A stretch of DNA of 64,000 nucleotides from the IMG/VR virus record IMGVR_UViG_3300031772_000007, positions 29,826 to 93,825 of that record. One strand, given 5' to 3'. This document shows, one piece after another, positions 32,187 to 39,675 of this stretch (the stretch's first letter is position 1; every line of letters begins with the position of its first letter). The notes below the pieces were generated by a model. The model made no database searches and was not told where the DNA came from. It saw only the letters and a program-made list of their open reading frames with translations. A program made the translations under genes and the position numbers. The stretch is from a virus.

Positions 32187-32972
32187 CTAGTAGTCGAAGT
32201 CCCCACCAGCCTCGCCGGACTTCGCCTTCCCACCACCCCGCGGCGTCACATCCTTCTCTCGCCGCTTCCCGCCGCCCGTCTTGTCCTCCCACTCGCCCTC
32301 CAGAGCCGCATCCTGATCCTCATCCGAGGGCGGTCCCTCCACCGCTTCCAGGTCCATCTGCGTCGGCATCAACTCCACCGCGCCCGGCAACGGCGACGGC
32401 TGCCGCGCCACCGCCACAGGGTCGTACTCGGTGTCGTTCGGTCCGGTCCCAGTGCGGTTGAACACGATGTTGTAGCCGCTCTGCGGATCGGTGAACACCT
32501 TGCCCACCTCGGCGATGTCGATGGCCTTGCGGACCTTCTTGAACAACCCCTGCGGAATGGTCCAGAGCTGAACCCCCTTCTCCGGGTTCTGCATGTCCAC
32601 GATGTTCGCGTAGACGTGCGCGCTCGGCTCGAACGCCCGAGCCTTCTTCAAGTCCAGCTTGTTCCCCGAAGACCGGAGCCGAGCTGCCCGCTCGCAGATG
32701 GGGCAATGCTCGTTATACTGGTACTTGACGCAGACGATGTTCTTCTTCTCCCCGCCCGCGGAGAAGAAGTGCTTGTACCAGATTTTCACCGGGGGCTTGC
32801 CCGCGATGGGGGGCATGAACCGGACGACGTTCTTGCCCTCCTTGGGCTTGAAGAAGTTGCCACCGCCCGCGGGGAGAGCCTTCTCCGCCTCCTCCATCAT
32901 CGTGAGGTCGAACTCCCCGTACTGCACCATGCCCTGCTGTCCTACCTTCTCGATCTCATTGCCAGTTGCCAT
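32187..32972 (-). CDS. gp32-like single-stranded DNA-binding protein
   Basis: 261 residues. The core KEGKNVVRFMPPIAGKPPVK and the metal-binding segment KYQYNEHCPICERAARLRSS resemble the T4 gp32 zinc-OB domain. The C-terminus is acidic (DEDQDAALEGEWEDKTGG) and ends EAGGDFDY, like the interaction tails of SSB proteins. It coats single-stranded DNA and partners RecA/UvsY-type proteins. It is a monocistronic-looking unit with a structured leader and its own terminator. Confidence 0.85.
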   Translation of the reverse strand: MATGNEIEKVGQQGMVQYGEFDLTMMEEAEKALPAGGGNFFKPKEGKNVVRFMPPIAGKPPVKIWYKHFFSAGGEKKNIVCVKYQYNEHCPICERAARLRSSGNKLDLKKARAFEPSAHVYANIVDMQNPEKGVQLWTIPQGLFKKVRKAIDIAEVGKVFTDPQSGYNIVFNRTGTGPNDTEYDPVAVARQPSPLPGAVELMPTQMDLEAVEGPPSDEDQDAALEGEWEDKTGGGKRREKDVTPRGGGKAKSGEAGGDFDY

Positions 32973-33000
32973 CTGTCTTCTTCCTTCTGTCGTTGTGAGT

Positions 33001-33046
33001 GCCCCCGAACAGCGCCGGGGCTCGCGCCTGCTCGTCCACCGAGCAG
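33001..33046 (-). promoter_or_regulatory. Paired hairpins in the gp32-like gene leader
   Basis: In the 78-base gap before the gp32-like gene there is a perfect 7-bp stem (33028-33034 with 33040-33046, arm CTGCTCG, loop 5) and a second GC-rich stem (33001-33005 with 33017-33021, arm GCCCC). The Shine-Dalgarno AAGGA lies downstream in an open A-rich stretch. T4 gene 32 is autoregulated through leader RNA structure, so a comparable role is plausible. Confidence 0.4.
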
Positions 33047-33050
33047 AAGT

Positions 33051-33515
33051 CTAGAAGCCTTCGCGCGCCACCCGGTCCGTGTTCACCCGATCCCGGATGA
33101 GAGGGTCGCCCTTCATCTCCTCACGAAGCTGTGCGCCCGCACTGACCAGCATCTCACGCTTCGTCCGCAGCGTTTCGAGGATGCCCTTCAGGTAGTCCCG
33201 CTCCGCCTGAAGCGAAATGACATCCAGGTGCGCCTGCTCATAGGCAGGGTCCGTCTTCACCATCGCGTCTACCGCCGCCTCGGTCGGCGGCTTCTTCCCC
33301 TCGGGCGCTTCCTTCTTCGCCAGGTAGAGCTGCGCCTGCACCTTCTCCTCGCGCCACTCCGCCTGGAGGAGCCCCCGGTTGGCCGCAGAGAACTTCTCGT
33401 TCCAGTAGGCGAAGTCCCCCGACATCCGCCCGTACTCCTCGTTGATGAACTCCGGCTTCAGGTCCACACAGTCCTTCAGGTAGTCGTCGATCTCCAAGTC
33501 CTTGAGCTTTGCCAC
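33051..33515 (-). CDS. UvsY-like recombination mediator (tentative)
   Basis: 154 residues, almost all helical and charged (FAYWNEKFSAANRGLLQAEW; QAHLDVISLQAERDYLKGIL; LSVAGA-type end with REEMKGDPLIRDR). Length, N-terminal pattern (LKDLEIDDYLKDCVDLKPEF) and location next to gp32- and RecA-like genes resemble T4 UvsY, which loads recombinase on gp32-coated DNA. No catalytic motif exists to test this, so the call is by shape and context. Confidence 0.5.
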   Translation of the reverse strand: MAKLKDLEIDDYLKDCVDLKPEFINEEYGRMSGDFAYWNEKFSAANRGLLQAEWREEKVQAQLYLAKKEAPEGKKPPTEAAVDAMVKTDPAYEQAHLDVISLQAERDYLKGILETLRTKREMLVSAGAQLREEMKGDPLIRDRVNTDRVAREGF

Positions 33516-33544
33516 GGTTCAACCTCCCTTTCGTGAGTCCCTTA

Positions 33545-33572
33545 CTTTGCCCCGCCCTTCCCCGGTTATCCC
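33545..33572 (-). promoter_or_regulatory. Bipartite promoter-like motif, copy C
   Basis: Minus strand GGGATAA at 33572 and GGGCAAAG 20 bases on (33552), in the gap between the polymerase stop and the UvsY-like start (30 bases beyond). It implies a separate start site for the UvsY-like and gp32-like genes. Confidence 0.6.
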
Positions 33573-33581
33573 CTCCCCCTC

Positions 33582-36500
33582 CTAATTCAGCTCCACCGTC
33601 TCCATGCTGCCCCACCGCGTACCCGCCTTGCAGTCCACTTCCAGAGGCACGAAACTTGTAGCCCACGGGTATGACACCATCTGCTCGCGCGCCGCTTGTG
33701 CCGTCTCCTTCCAAGTCTTCTCGGGACACAGCAGCATGATGGAGTCGTGAATCGGCAGGATGACCTCGGCGTCCATCTTGCCCGCCTCAATCAGATTGAC
33801 CAGACGCACGATACTCGACACGCAGAAGTCGCTCGCCGTGCCCTGAATGGGGCTGTTGATGGAACCGTTGCGCGCCGTGGATGCCGCGTGCGAGCCCTCC
33901 TCCGACTCGTCCGCGATCCTCCACAGAGGACGCCACCGCGCTCGCTGCCCTTCCCACTCGGTCCAACAGCCCCCGTTCGCCTTGGCGTAGGAGAGAGCCG
34001 TCTTGCTCCACCTGCCGAAGTTGATGAACGCGCCGAAGATGGCTGCCCGGATGGCTGCCGCCGCCTCGACCGGAATGCCCAGCTCCCGAGCCAGAGTACG
34101 ATCCGTCTTACCGTAAGCGAGCCCGAAGTTGAACGCCTTGGCTCCAGTCCGGTGAACCTTCGTGACCTGCTCCGGCGGGATGCCCCAGGCGAGCTTGCAG
34201 ATGAGCTTCGCCGTGCCCAGGTGGAAGTCCACCCCCGAGCGGAACAGGTCTGCCATCGCCCGGTCCTGCGAGAGCAACGCCGCGATCCGCAGCTCCAGTT
34301 GGGAGTAGTCCAGCTCGATGAGTACCTTGCCGTGCGGCGCAACGAAGCAGTCCCGGGCTCGCTTGCCGTCCTCGGTGTCTGCCCGCGGGATGTTCTGAAG
34401 GTTCGGGTCGCTACAGTTGTGGACCAGTAGCTCCCCGGCGATGAAGCACTCCTCACCCTCCACAGTGAGATCGTAAACGTCATCTCGCTCGGTCAAGTGC
34501 TCTACCGCCACTACTTCGTGATTATTCGACAACCGCGCTGTCCTAGCGTGTGCCGCCCCTTCAAGAATCTGCTCCCGCCGCCCTTCTCGGTTCCAACGCT
34601 TCAGCTCCTCCAAGTCAAAGCCTGCCCGTTCGACATGCCCCTTGAAAGAGTTGAAGTCGTACCCCCCCGCCTTTGCCGCCTTCGAGACAGCCCACGCATT
34701 CTCCCGAAGTAGCCACTCAACGTAAGATGCAGGAAGCCCCAGCCACCGCCCATTGCTAGATCCCACACGAGCCGAAAGGCACCCTTCCCGCCACATCCGC
34801 TGCATGCTCTCCGAGCGCGCCGCCCGCACTTCGGCGGAGGTCTGCTCCCCGTGCAAGCGTAGGTGTTCAGAAGCCCCAAGACCTGCAAGGTTTTCAGGTC
34901 GGTTGTCTAGCTTGTTACCGTTAATGTGGTGAACGTGCTCCGGCGCTTTTCCGTACATCTGCTCGTAGATGAAACGGTGCTCACGCGAGATTTCTTCAGC
35001 CCCCGTGGGCCACAACCGCGCGTACCCATCCACTTCGCCCCTGGCTAAAGCGTAAACGCGGTCGCCCGGCTGAAGATCCCCCGCCTCCCTCCATTTCCCA
35101 GTGGTAAGCCGTACCCGATGCTCAGGCGTGAGGTCAAGATACCCCTCGTGACGATGGCCCTGCCCCCGCCATTTAACCCGAACCAGCGCGCACTTCCTAC
35201 CAGCCCGCCATGCGCGCAAAACACGCCGCAGCACAAGGCGTCCCCCGGAGTCGTAGCAGTACGCCAAATCACCAAACCGCACCTGCTCAATAGGTACCCC
35301 TTTGGGAAAGCGCGACACATCCCGCGCGACATCCACAAGGGTGCCCTTCCGAATGCAAGAAGTCCTGCCACTCCGCGCGCCATCGGTGTGGATGCTTGGA
35401 TGCACCCTTCCGTCCGACCGGACGCAGCCCTCCCACTCCGCGACGTACTCGACCAGCTTCTTGTAGTGCCGGTACTCCAAGATGAAGCCGGGGAGGGAGT
35501 GTTCCGACTTGAGCTGAAGAAGCGCATCCTCCTCCGTGCTCGGCTGCCCCGTCTCCGTCTTGTAGGGAGCGTCCAGCTTGAGCTGATCGTACAGGAGCCG
35601 AGCGATCTGCTGTGGGCTGTCCGGGTTCAGCTCCCCGTACTTCTGGCACTGCGCCATCGCCCCATCCAACCCCTGCTGTGCAAGCTGTTGAAACAGAGAG
35701 CCCGCCTGCACGTCGTAGGGGACGCCCCACTCCTCGACCCGCTGGATGGCAACCGCCCCCGGCAACACCACCTTGTCCCAGATGCGCTGCCGCTCGGGGC
35801 TCCGGTGAAGCTGGAGACTGTAGAGCGAAGCCAGCCGCGCGGTCGTCAGCGCGTCGCGGCAGACGTACCGGAGCAGCTTGTCCCGGTCCATGAAGGCGTA
35901 GGCAATCGCCTTCGGGTTGCCCGCGTACTTCTCCACGTCGAACCCGAGCCGAGCCGAGGTATCCACCCGGTCCGCGAAGTCGAAGCCACCCTGCTTCGAT
36001 TGCCTCCGCTGGCGTTCCTTTTCCGCCATCTCCTTGATGCGCCGCTCGATGAGGACCAACGCCTGCTTCGCCTCCCCCTTGTGCTCCCCCATCCCCACCA
36101 GCTCGGCCATGTCCTCCAGGTTCCCCCGCGCGTCCGGGTCCAGGAGCTTGCGCTCAAGGCGGGTGTCGAACTTGATGCCGCGAACGCGGACCTTCTTCGT
36201 CCACCACATGCAGTGTTGATCGTACTTGACGTTGGAGCCGCCCTTCGGAACCTCCGCATCCTCTAGCACCCGCGCAAAGGGCTCGAACCTCGCCGGGTCG
36301 TTCATCCCCTCCTCGTCCCAAACCCACACCACGTCACGCCCGAGGGGTGCCGCCGCCGTCGTGAGGATGCGAAAGCCTGGGTTCCACAAGTGCCCTGCCG
36401 TCTCGCAGTCGAAGGCGAACCCCTCACCCCCGCACAAGTCCTGCACCGCCTGCGCCACGTCCGCTGGGGTCGTCACCACGCTGGCGAAGTAGTCCGGGCG

Positions 36501-37148
36501 GAGGTGCTTCGGCTTCGGGATGTGCGCGGTAAGCGCCCACCGAATGTCCTCCTCGAAGAACTTCCAGAGGAAGCGATTACGTAGCCCCGCCGAGGGGTGC
36601 AAGACGAAGATGACCGGCACCGGCTCGCCGTCGTTCCAGAGCCATGTGTACCCCCGACGGCTGTTGAGCGGACTGACGTTCCTGCCGGTGAGCGCGTAGA
36701 TCGCCGCTGCCCCGAAGGCCACGATGCGATCCGGCTTCGCGTCCTTCACCGTCTGCGCGAGATACGGACGACAGGCTTCCAGATAGGTTTCGGTGATCTC
36801 CTTCTTGGCCTCGCCACTGCCCGGGTAGCACTTCGTCCCGTTGTCCAAGACGATGGTGCCCTTCCACCACTTCCGCAGGAGGGGGCGGACCTTCGCCCCC
36901 GTCCTGCCACAGAAGGGACGCTTCTGCGCGTCCTCGTGCTCCCCAGGACCCTCTCCCACCACCAACAGGGTCGAAGCCTCGCCTAGGGCAATCTCGGGAC
37001 GGACGACGTTAGCCTGGACGGTGGTGCCGTCCTCCTTCTGCCGAACGGTCCGCAGACCGCACTTCTTGCAGTCGTCGCAGTAGCCCTCCGGGCTCGTGCG
37101 CTCGACCACCAGCTTCTGCGGCGTCGGGTAGAGGACGAACTGTTCCAC
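33582..37148 (-). CDS. UDG-domain / 3'-5' exonuclease / family A DNA polymerase with intein
   Basis: 1188 residues from GTG 37148 (TAGTG overlap), 874 after intein removal. Residues 1-215 form a uracil-DNA-glycosylase family 4-like domain: CDDCKKCGLR, VVGEGPGEHEDAQKRPFCG and VLHPSAGLRN, with two further Cys for an Fe-S cluster. Then comes a proofreading exonuclease (FAFDCETAG, GSNVKYDQHCMWW, YVCRDALTTARL, all acidic residues present). The polymerase has motif A LDYSQLELRIA, motif B RTGAKAFNFGLAYGKT and motif C PIHDSIMLLC. A UDG-like N-terminus on phage Pol I is known from SPO1-type phages with hydroxymethyluracil DNA. A 314-residue intein interrupts the conserved RTS/SDPNLQNIP region. Confidence 0.95.
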   Translation of the reverse strand: MEQFVLYPTPQKLVVERTSPEGYCDDCKKCGLRTVRQKEDGTTVQANVVRPEIALGEASTLLVVGEGPGEHEDAQKRPFCGRTGAKVRPLLRKWWKGTIVLDNGTKCYPGSGEAKKEITETYLEACRPYLAQTVKDAKPDRIVAFGAAAIYALTGRNVSPLNSRRGYTWLWNDGEPVPVIFVLHPSAGLRNRFLWKFFEEDIRWALTAHIPKPKHLRPDYFASVVTTPADVAQAVQDLCGGEGFAFDCETAGHLWNPGFRILTTAAAPLGRDVVWVWDEEGMNDPARFEPFARVLEDAEVPKGGSNVKYDQHCMWWTKKVRVRGIKFDTRLERKLLDPDARGNLEDMAELVGMGEHKGEAKQALVLIERRIKEMAEKERQRRQSKQGGFDFADRVDTSARLGFDVEKYAGNPKAIAYAFMDRDKLLRYVCRDALTTARLASLYSLQLHRSPERQRIWDKVVLPGAVAIQRVEEWGVPYDVQAGSLFQQLAQQGLDGAMAQCQKYGELNPDSPQQIARLLYDQLKLDAPYKTETGQPSTEEDALLQLKSEHSLPGFILEYRHYKKLVEYVAEWEGCVRSDGRVHPSIHTDGARSGRTSCIRKGTLVDVARDVSRFPKGVPIEQVRFGDLAYCYDSGGRLVLRRVLRAWRAGRKCALVRVKWRGQGHRHEGYLDLTPEHRVRLTTGKWREAGDLQPGDRVYALARGEVDGYARLWPTGAEEISREHRFIYEQMYGKAPEHVHHINGNKLDNRPENLAGLGASEHLRLHGEQTSAEVRAARSESMQRMWREGCLSARVGSSNGRWLGLPASYVEWLLRENAWAVSKAAKAGGYDFNSFKGHVERAGFDLEELKRWNREGRREQILEGAAHARTARLSNNHEVVAVEHLTERDDVYDLTVEGEECFIAGELLVHNCSDPNLQNIPRADTEDGKRARDCFVAPHGKVLIELDYSQLELRIAALLSQDRAMADLFRSGVDFHLGTAKLICKLAWGIPPEQVTKVHRTGAKAFNFGLAYGKTDRTLARELGIPVEAAAAIRAAIFGAFINFGRWSKTALSYAKANGGCWTEWEGQRARWRPLWRIADESEEGSHAASTARNGSINSPIQGTASDFCVSSIVRLVNLIEAGKMDAEVILPIHDSIMLLCPEKTWKETAQAAREQMVSYPWATSFVPLEVDCKAGTRWGSMETVELN
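34416..35357 (-). other. Intein with HNH homing-endonuclease domain in the polymerase
   Basis: The polymerase text RSGRTS is followed by Cys1 and CIRKGTLVDVARD (block A). The insert ends LLVHN (block G, His-Asn) directly before CSDPNLQNIP, so Cys is also the +1 nucleophile. The insert is 314 residues. It has YLDLTPEHRVRLT (block B with His) and an HNH domain EHVHHINGNKLDNRPENL. It would splice itself out after translation; the HNH part would cut intein-free alleles. Insertion at the most conserved part of polymerase motif region is typical for inteins. Confidence 0.93.
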
Positions 37149-37816
37149 TAGGCCGGAACCTCGCCCGCTTCCTTGTACGCTGCCAGGTTGCTCTCCACCT
37201 TCTCCCTGATGTCCCGCACCCGTGCGATGACAGGAACCGCTGCCTTCAGCTTCTCGCACTCCGAGACGAGCTGATCCACCGCGTCCGGCTTGAGCCCCCG
37301 CGCCTTCATCACCCAGTCCAGAACCTCGATGAAGCGCTTGCTCTTGGCGATGTTCTCCGGGATGCCGTCCGCGTTCGGTGCGGTGGAGGGTGGAGGCGCT
37401 GCCGCCGCCTCCTTCGCGGGCTTGGAGGTCGGTCGGCTCGCGGGCTCCTCGGCGAGCCGCTGGATCTCCGACTTCTCCAACATCTCCTTCGCCGCCGCGC
37501 TCTGCGGAACACCCGCCACCGCTGCATGAACCAGCGCCGCCTTCGACACCTCCGCTGGCGCGGCTTCCTTCGCGGGAACCGCCGTCCCCGCGTGGCTCGG
37601 GAACTTGTCCGGCTGTGCGGGCTTCACGTTCTCCTCCACCGGAGCACGAACCCTCACCGCCTCGATCTTCCCCGCCGATGCGTGGTCCAGCACCGCGTAG
37701 GCTTCATCCACCGAGACGCCAAAGATCGTCAGGGTGTTGTTGTCCCAAACCACCCCCTTCAGCGCGCCGAAGACCTCTGCTTCTCCCTTGAACCCTTGCA
37801 GCTTCGTGATGCTCAT
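37148..37816 (-). CDS. Hypothetical protein with Ala/Pro linker
   Basis: 222 residues. N-terminal alpha/beta region (WDNNTLTIFGVSVDEAYAVL), an Ala/Pro-rich linker (PAKEAAAAPPPSTAPNA), and a C-terminal helical domain (RFIEVLDWVMKARGLKPDAV; LKAAVPVIARVRDIREKVE). It is coupled directly to the polymerase gene (TAGTG) and could be a polymerase accessory. Start ATG 37816. Confidence 0.55.
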   Translation of the reverse strand: MSITKLQGFKGEAEVFGALKGVVWDNNTLTIFGVSVDEAYAVLDHASAGKIEAVRVRAPVEENVKPAQPDKFPSHAGTAVPAKEAAPAEVSKAALVHAAVAGVPQSAAAKEMLEKSEIQRLAEEPASRPTSKPAKEAAAAPPPSTAPNADGIPENIAKSKRFIEVLDWVMKARGLKPDAVDQLVSECEKLKAAVPVIARVRDIREKVESNLAAYKEAGEVPA

Positions 37817-37843
37817 GTCCTGCCTCCTGTTGGTGAGCCCTAC

Positions 37844-37871
37844 CTTTGCCCCCGAGGGGGTCGATTGTCCC
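37844..37871 (-). promoter_or_regulatory. Bipartite promoter-like motif, copy D
   Basis: Minus strand GGGACAA at 37871 and GGGCAAAG 20 bases on (37851), 28 bases before ATG 37816. It would drive the accessory protein and DNA polymerase. Confidence 0.6.
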
Positions 37872-38071
37872 TACAGCCAGCCTTGCTTCTCCGCGAGCCA
37901 CGCGGTCACGACGAGGGTGCCCTCGCTGTGCTCCTCCGCGTCGAAGACTTCCGAATCCTCATGAACCTGAGACTTCGGCAACCAGACCTCCTCCCCTTCA
38001 ATCTCACAGAGGAGCGCCTTCTCCGTCTCACGTAGGCACCGCACGTCGTCTATCGAGAACGGTTCCGCCAC
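37871..38071 (-). CDS. Small protein, unknown
   Basis: 66 residues (MAEPFSIDDVRCLRETEKAL... VWLPKSQVHEDSEVFDAEEH ... VVTAWLAEKQGWL). Acidic, with a strand-rich middle like EIEGEEVWLPKSQVH, a pattern I recognise from small phage proteins of unknown role. Overlaps the 57-residue gene by 22 bases. Confidence 0.55.
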   Translation of the reverse strand: MAEPFSIDDVRCLRETEKALLCEIEGEEVWLPKSQVHEDSEVFDAEEHSEGTLVVTAWLAEKQGWL

Positions 38072-38223
38072 TTGCGCTTCACCTCCTCCCAGCCCAGCCG
38101 CCGCGCCGCCGATTCAACCACCGCCCGCTTCAACCGCCGCGCAAACCATCGCTCCATCAGGAACCGCCCGGCAAAGTAGGCCAGCACCCCGTCGAGAATG
38201 CCGTGGAACACCATCCAGATCAT
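38050..38223 (-). CDS. 57-residue membrane protein with the AxxRLG motif
   Basis: ATG 38223 overlaps the stop of the neighbouring gene (ATGA). The product has a hydrophobic start (MIWMVFHGILDGVLAYFAGR) and then a basic helix with AVVESAARRLGWEEVKRKWR, a relaxed form of the shared motif. It is the second membrane micropeptide with this motif besides 10636-10731. Confidence 0.5.
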   Translation of the reverse strand: MIWMVFHGILDGVLAYFAGRFLMERWFARRLKRAVVESAARRLGWEEVKRKWRNRSR

Positions 38224-38570
38224 TCAGCGGTCTGCTCCCCGCGCAAGCGCCGCGCGGCGTCGTCCGCCATCCTCACCTCATCGAACACAACAACCCGCCA
38301 CCGAATGTCGATGCAGTCCGGGTTCGCTCCTTCGACGTACTCCCCCAAGTACCACTCCGGTCCGACCCTCGGACGCCCGTAGGCGCGCGCGTTCCTCATC
38401 CATCGCTTCCCGGCGGTCGTCCCCGTTGGGAGCGAGCAGCTATACTCCCCGTAGTGGCTTACCAGCCGAGGGAGGTGCTGCGGAAGGATGGACACCTCCT
38501 TCTCGGTGACATGCACCATCCCGACGTTGGGCACGTTCTCCCAAATGCCGTCCTGCGTCACCCAAGACAT
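38220..38570 (-). CDS. AxxRLxG-family protein
   Basis: 116 residues from ATG 38570. Beta-rich body (VPNVGMVHVTEKEVSILPQ; GPEWYLGEYVEGANPDCIDI) and the ending FDEVRMADDAARRLRGEQ, the strict motif near the terminus. Followed without gap by the 57-residue gene. Unknown function. Confidence 0.55.
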   Translation of the reverse strand: MSWVTQDGIWENVPNVGMVHVTEKEVSILPQHLPRLVSHYGEYSCSLPTGTTAGKRWMRNARAYGRPRVGPEWYLGEYVEGANPDCIDIRWRVVVFDEVRMADDAARRLRGEQTAE

Positions 38571-39412
38571 AGCCGCGCCTCCTCGTCCAGCCACTCCCGC
38601 GGCATCTCGTCCGGGTCCTTCCCCGGGGGCAACCTGACGAAGCCCGCCTCCTGCCCCTCAAGCTGAAGCGTCATCGCCAGCGTTCGTCCTTCCTCCCAGG
38701 CATCCCCGTCCAGGCACGCGACAATCGGTCGGGGTGCGTCCGCAAGCGCAAAGACTTGGGGGTCGCTCGGCTTGCCCAGCACAGCGACCGCATCCGGCCA
38801 GAGCGCGAGGGCGTCCATGACTCCCTCAACCACGAAGCACGGGCGGTCCGTCCGCTTCAGCAGCGCCGCATGGTTGTAGAGCAGTTCCCGCCGGTTCATC
38901 CCCTTCGGGTACAGGTAGGGCACCTGTGCCTTCTTCTCCCACGCTCGCGCGACGAACCCCCGCCACTGCCCCTCCGGGTCCAACACCGGAACGATGACAC
39001 GCCCGCGGTAGTACCCCTCGAAGCATCCGCCGATGTGAGCCTCCCGCCACAGCACCTCGTCGGTGAGCCCGCGTTTGATGAGGTGCTGTCGGTGGGGCTC
39101 CAAGCACTCCGCCGTCCGCCCGTCACCTCGCCCCAGCTCGTAGAAGCTCTCGGGCGGGTCGATGTAGAGGGTTTCCGGTTCCTCCCCCTGGAGGCGGTCC
39201 ACCGCGTCCGCGTAGTCCCCATCCAGCCGCCCCACCAATCCGCACTTGAAGCAGCGATACCACCCCGTACCCGCGTTGAAGCTGAAACTCCCGCGCCGGT
39301 CCGGCTTCCCAGTCCGCAGGTCGCACGCGAGACAGATGCCCCGCCGCCACTCGCCGCTCCCGCGGCAGTCGTGCGTGCTCCGCTCCGCGAGTGCTCTGAT
39401 CTCCGCCTTCAC
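38558..39412 (-). CDS. DNA primase (DnaG-type, zinc plus TOPRIM)
   Basis: 284 residues from GTG 39412. N-terminal zinc module: THDCRGSG, GICLACDL and WYRCFKCGLVG. Then the RNA-synthesis region with PYLYPKGMNRRELLYNHAAL, and TOPRIM elements PCFVVEGVMDALAL and IVACLDGDAWEEGR. It makes primers and pairs with the DnaB-like helicase gene next door. ADAVDRLQGEE near residue 65, between zinc module and catalytic part, carries the shared motif. Shorter than bacterial DnaG, as usual for phages. Confidence 0.88.
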   Translation of the reverse strand: MKAEIRALAERSTHDCRGSGEWRRGICLACDLRTGKPDRRGSFSFNAGTGWYRCFKCGLVGRLDGDYADAVDRLQGEEPETLYIDPPESFYELGRGDGRTAECLEPHRQHLIKRGLTDEVLWREAHIGGCFEGYYRGRVIVPVLDPEGQWRGFVARAWEKKAQVPYLYPKGMNRRELLYNHAALLKRTDRPCFVVEGVMDALALWPDAVAVLGKPSDPQVFALADAPRPIVACLDGDAWEEGRTLAMTLQLEGQEAGFVRLPPGKDPDEMPREWLDEEARLCLG

Positions 39413-39675
39413 TTCTTGTCCCTCACGCAAATTTCCAGGTGCAACGTCTCCGGCATGGGATCGCCCGACACGTACTTGCTCGACACCTCCCGAAGAATTC
39501 CCCGGAATGCTGTGTGCCCCCCGAAGTAGGTCCCGCTCGAAAGAATGACTATCGCGGCATTCTCAAGCGCACGGTGCCCCTGCACCCCCGTCAACCGGAG
39601 CGCCGCTTCGACGCCCAAAGGCACTTCCTCGTCGGGCGCGACCGCCATGCCCCAGATGAGATCCCGGACACGCAT
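39409..39675 (-). CDS. Small protein between primase and helicase
   Basis: 88 residues. DEEVPLGVEAALRLTGVQGH carries the strict shared motif, followed by ENAAIVILSSGTYFGGHTAF. TGATG and GTGA overlaps link it to the DnaB and primase genes. Might be a helicase or primase partner by context. Confidence 0.55.
   Translation of the reverse strand: MRVRDLIWGMAVAPDEEVPLGVEAALRLTGVQGHRALENAAIVILSSGTYFGGHTAFRGILREVSSKYVSGDPMPETLHLEICVRDKK

Noticed and set aside
32978-33021. GGGGGCACTCAC as a seventh promoter copy
   Set aside because: The second box differs and no GGGACAA lies 20 bases upstream; the segment is better explained by leader stems.
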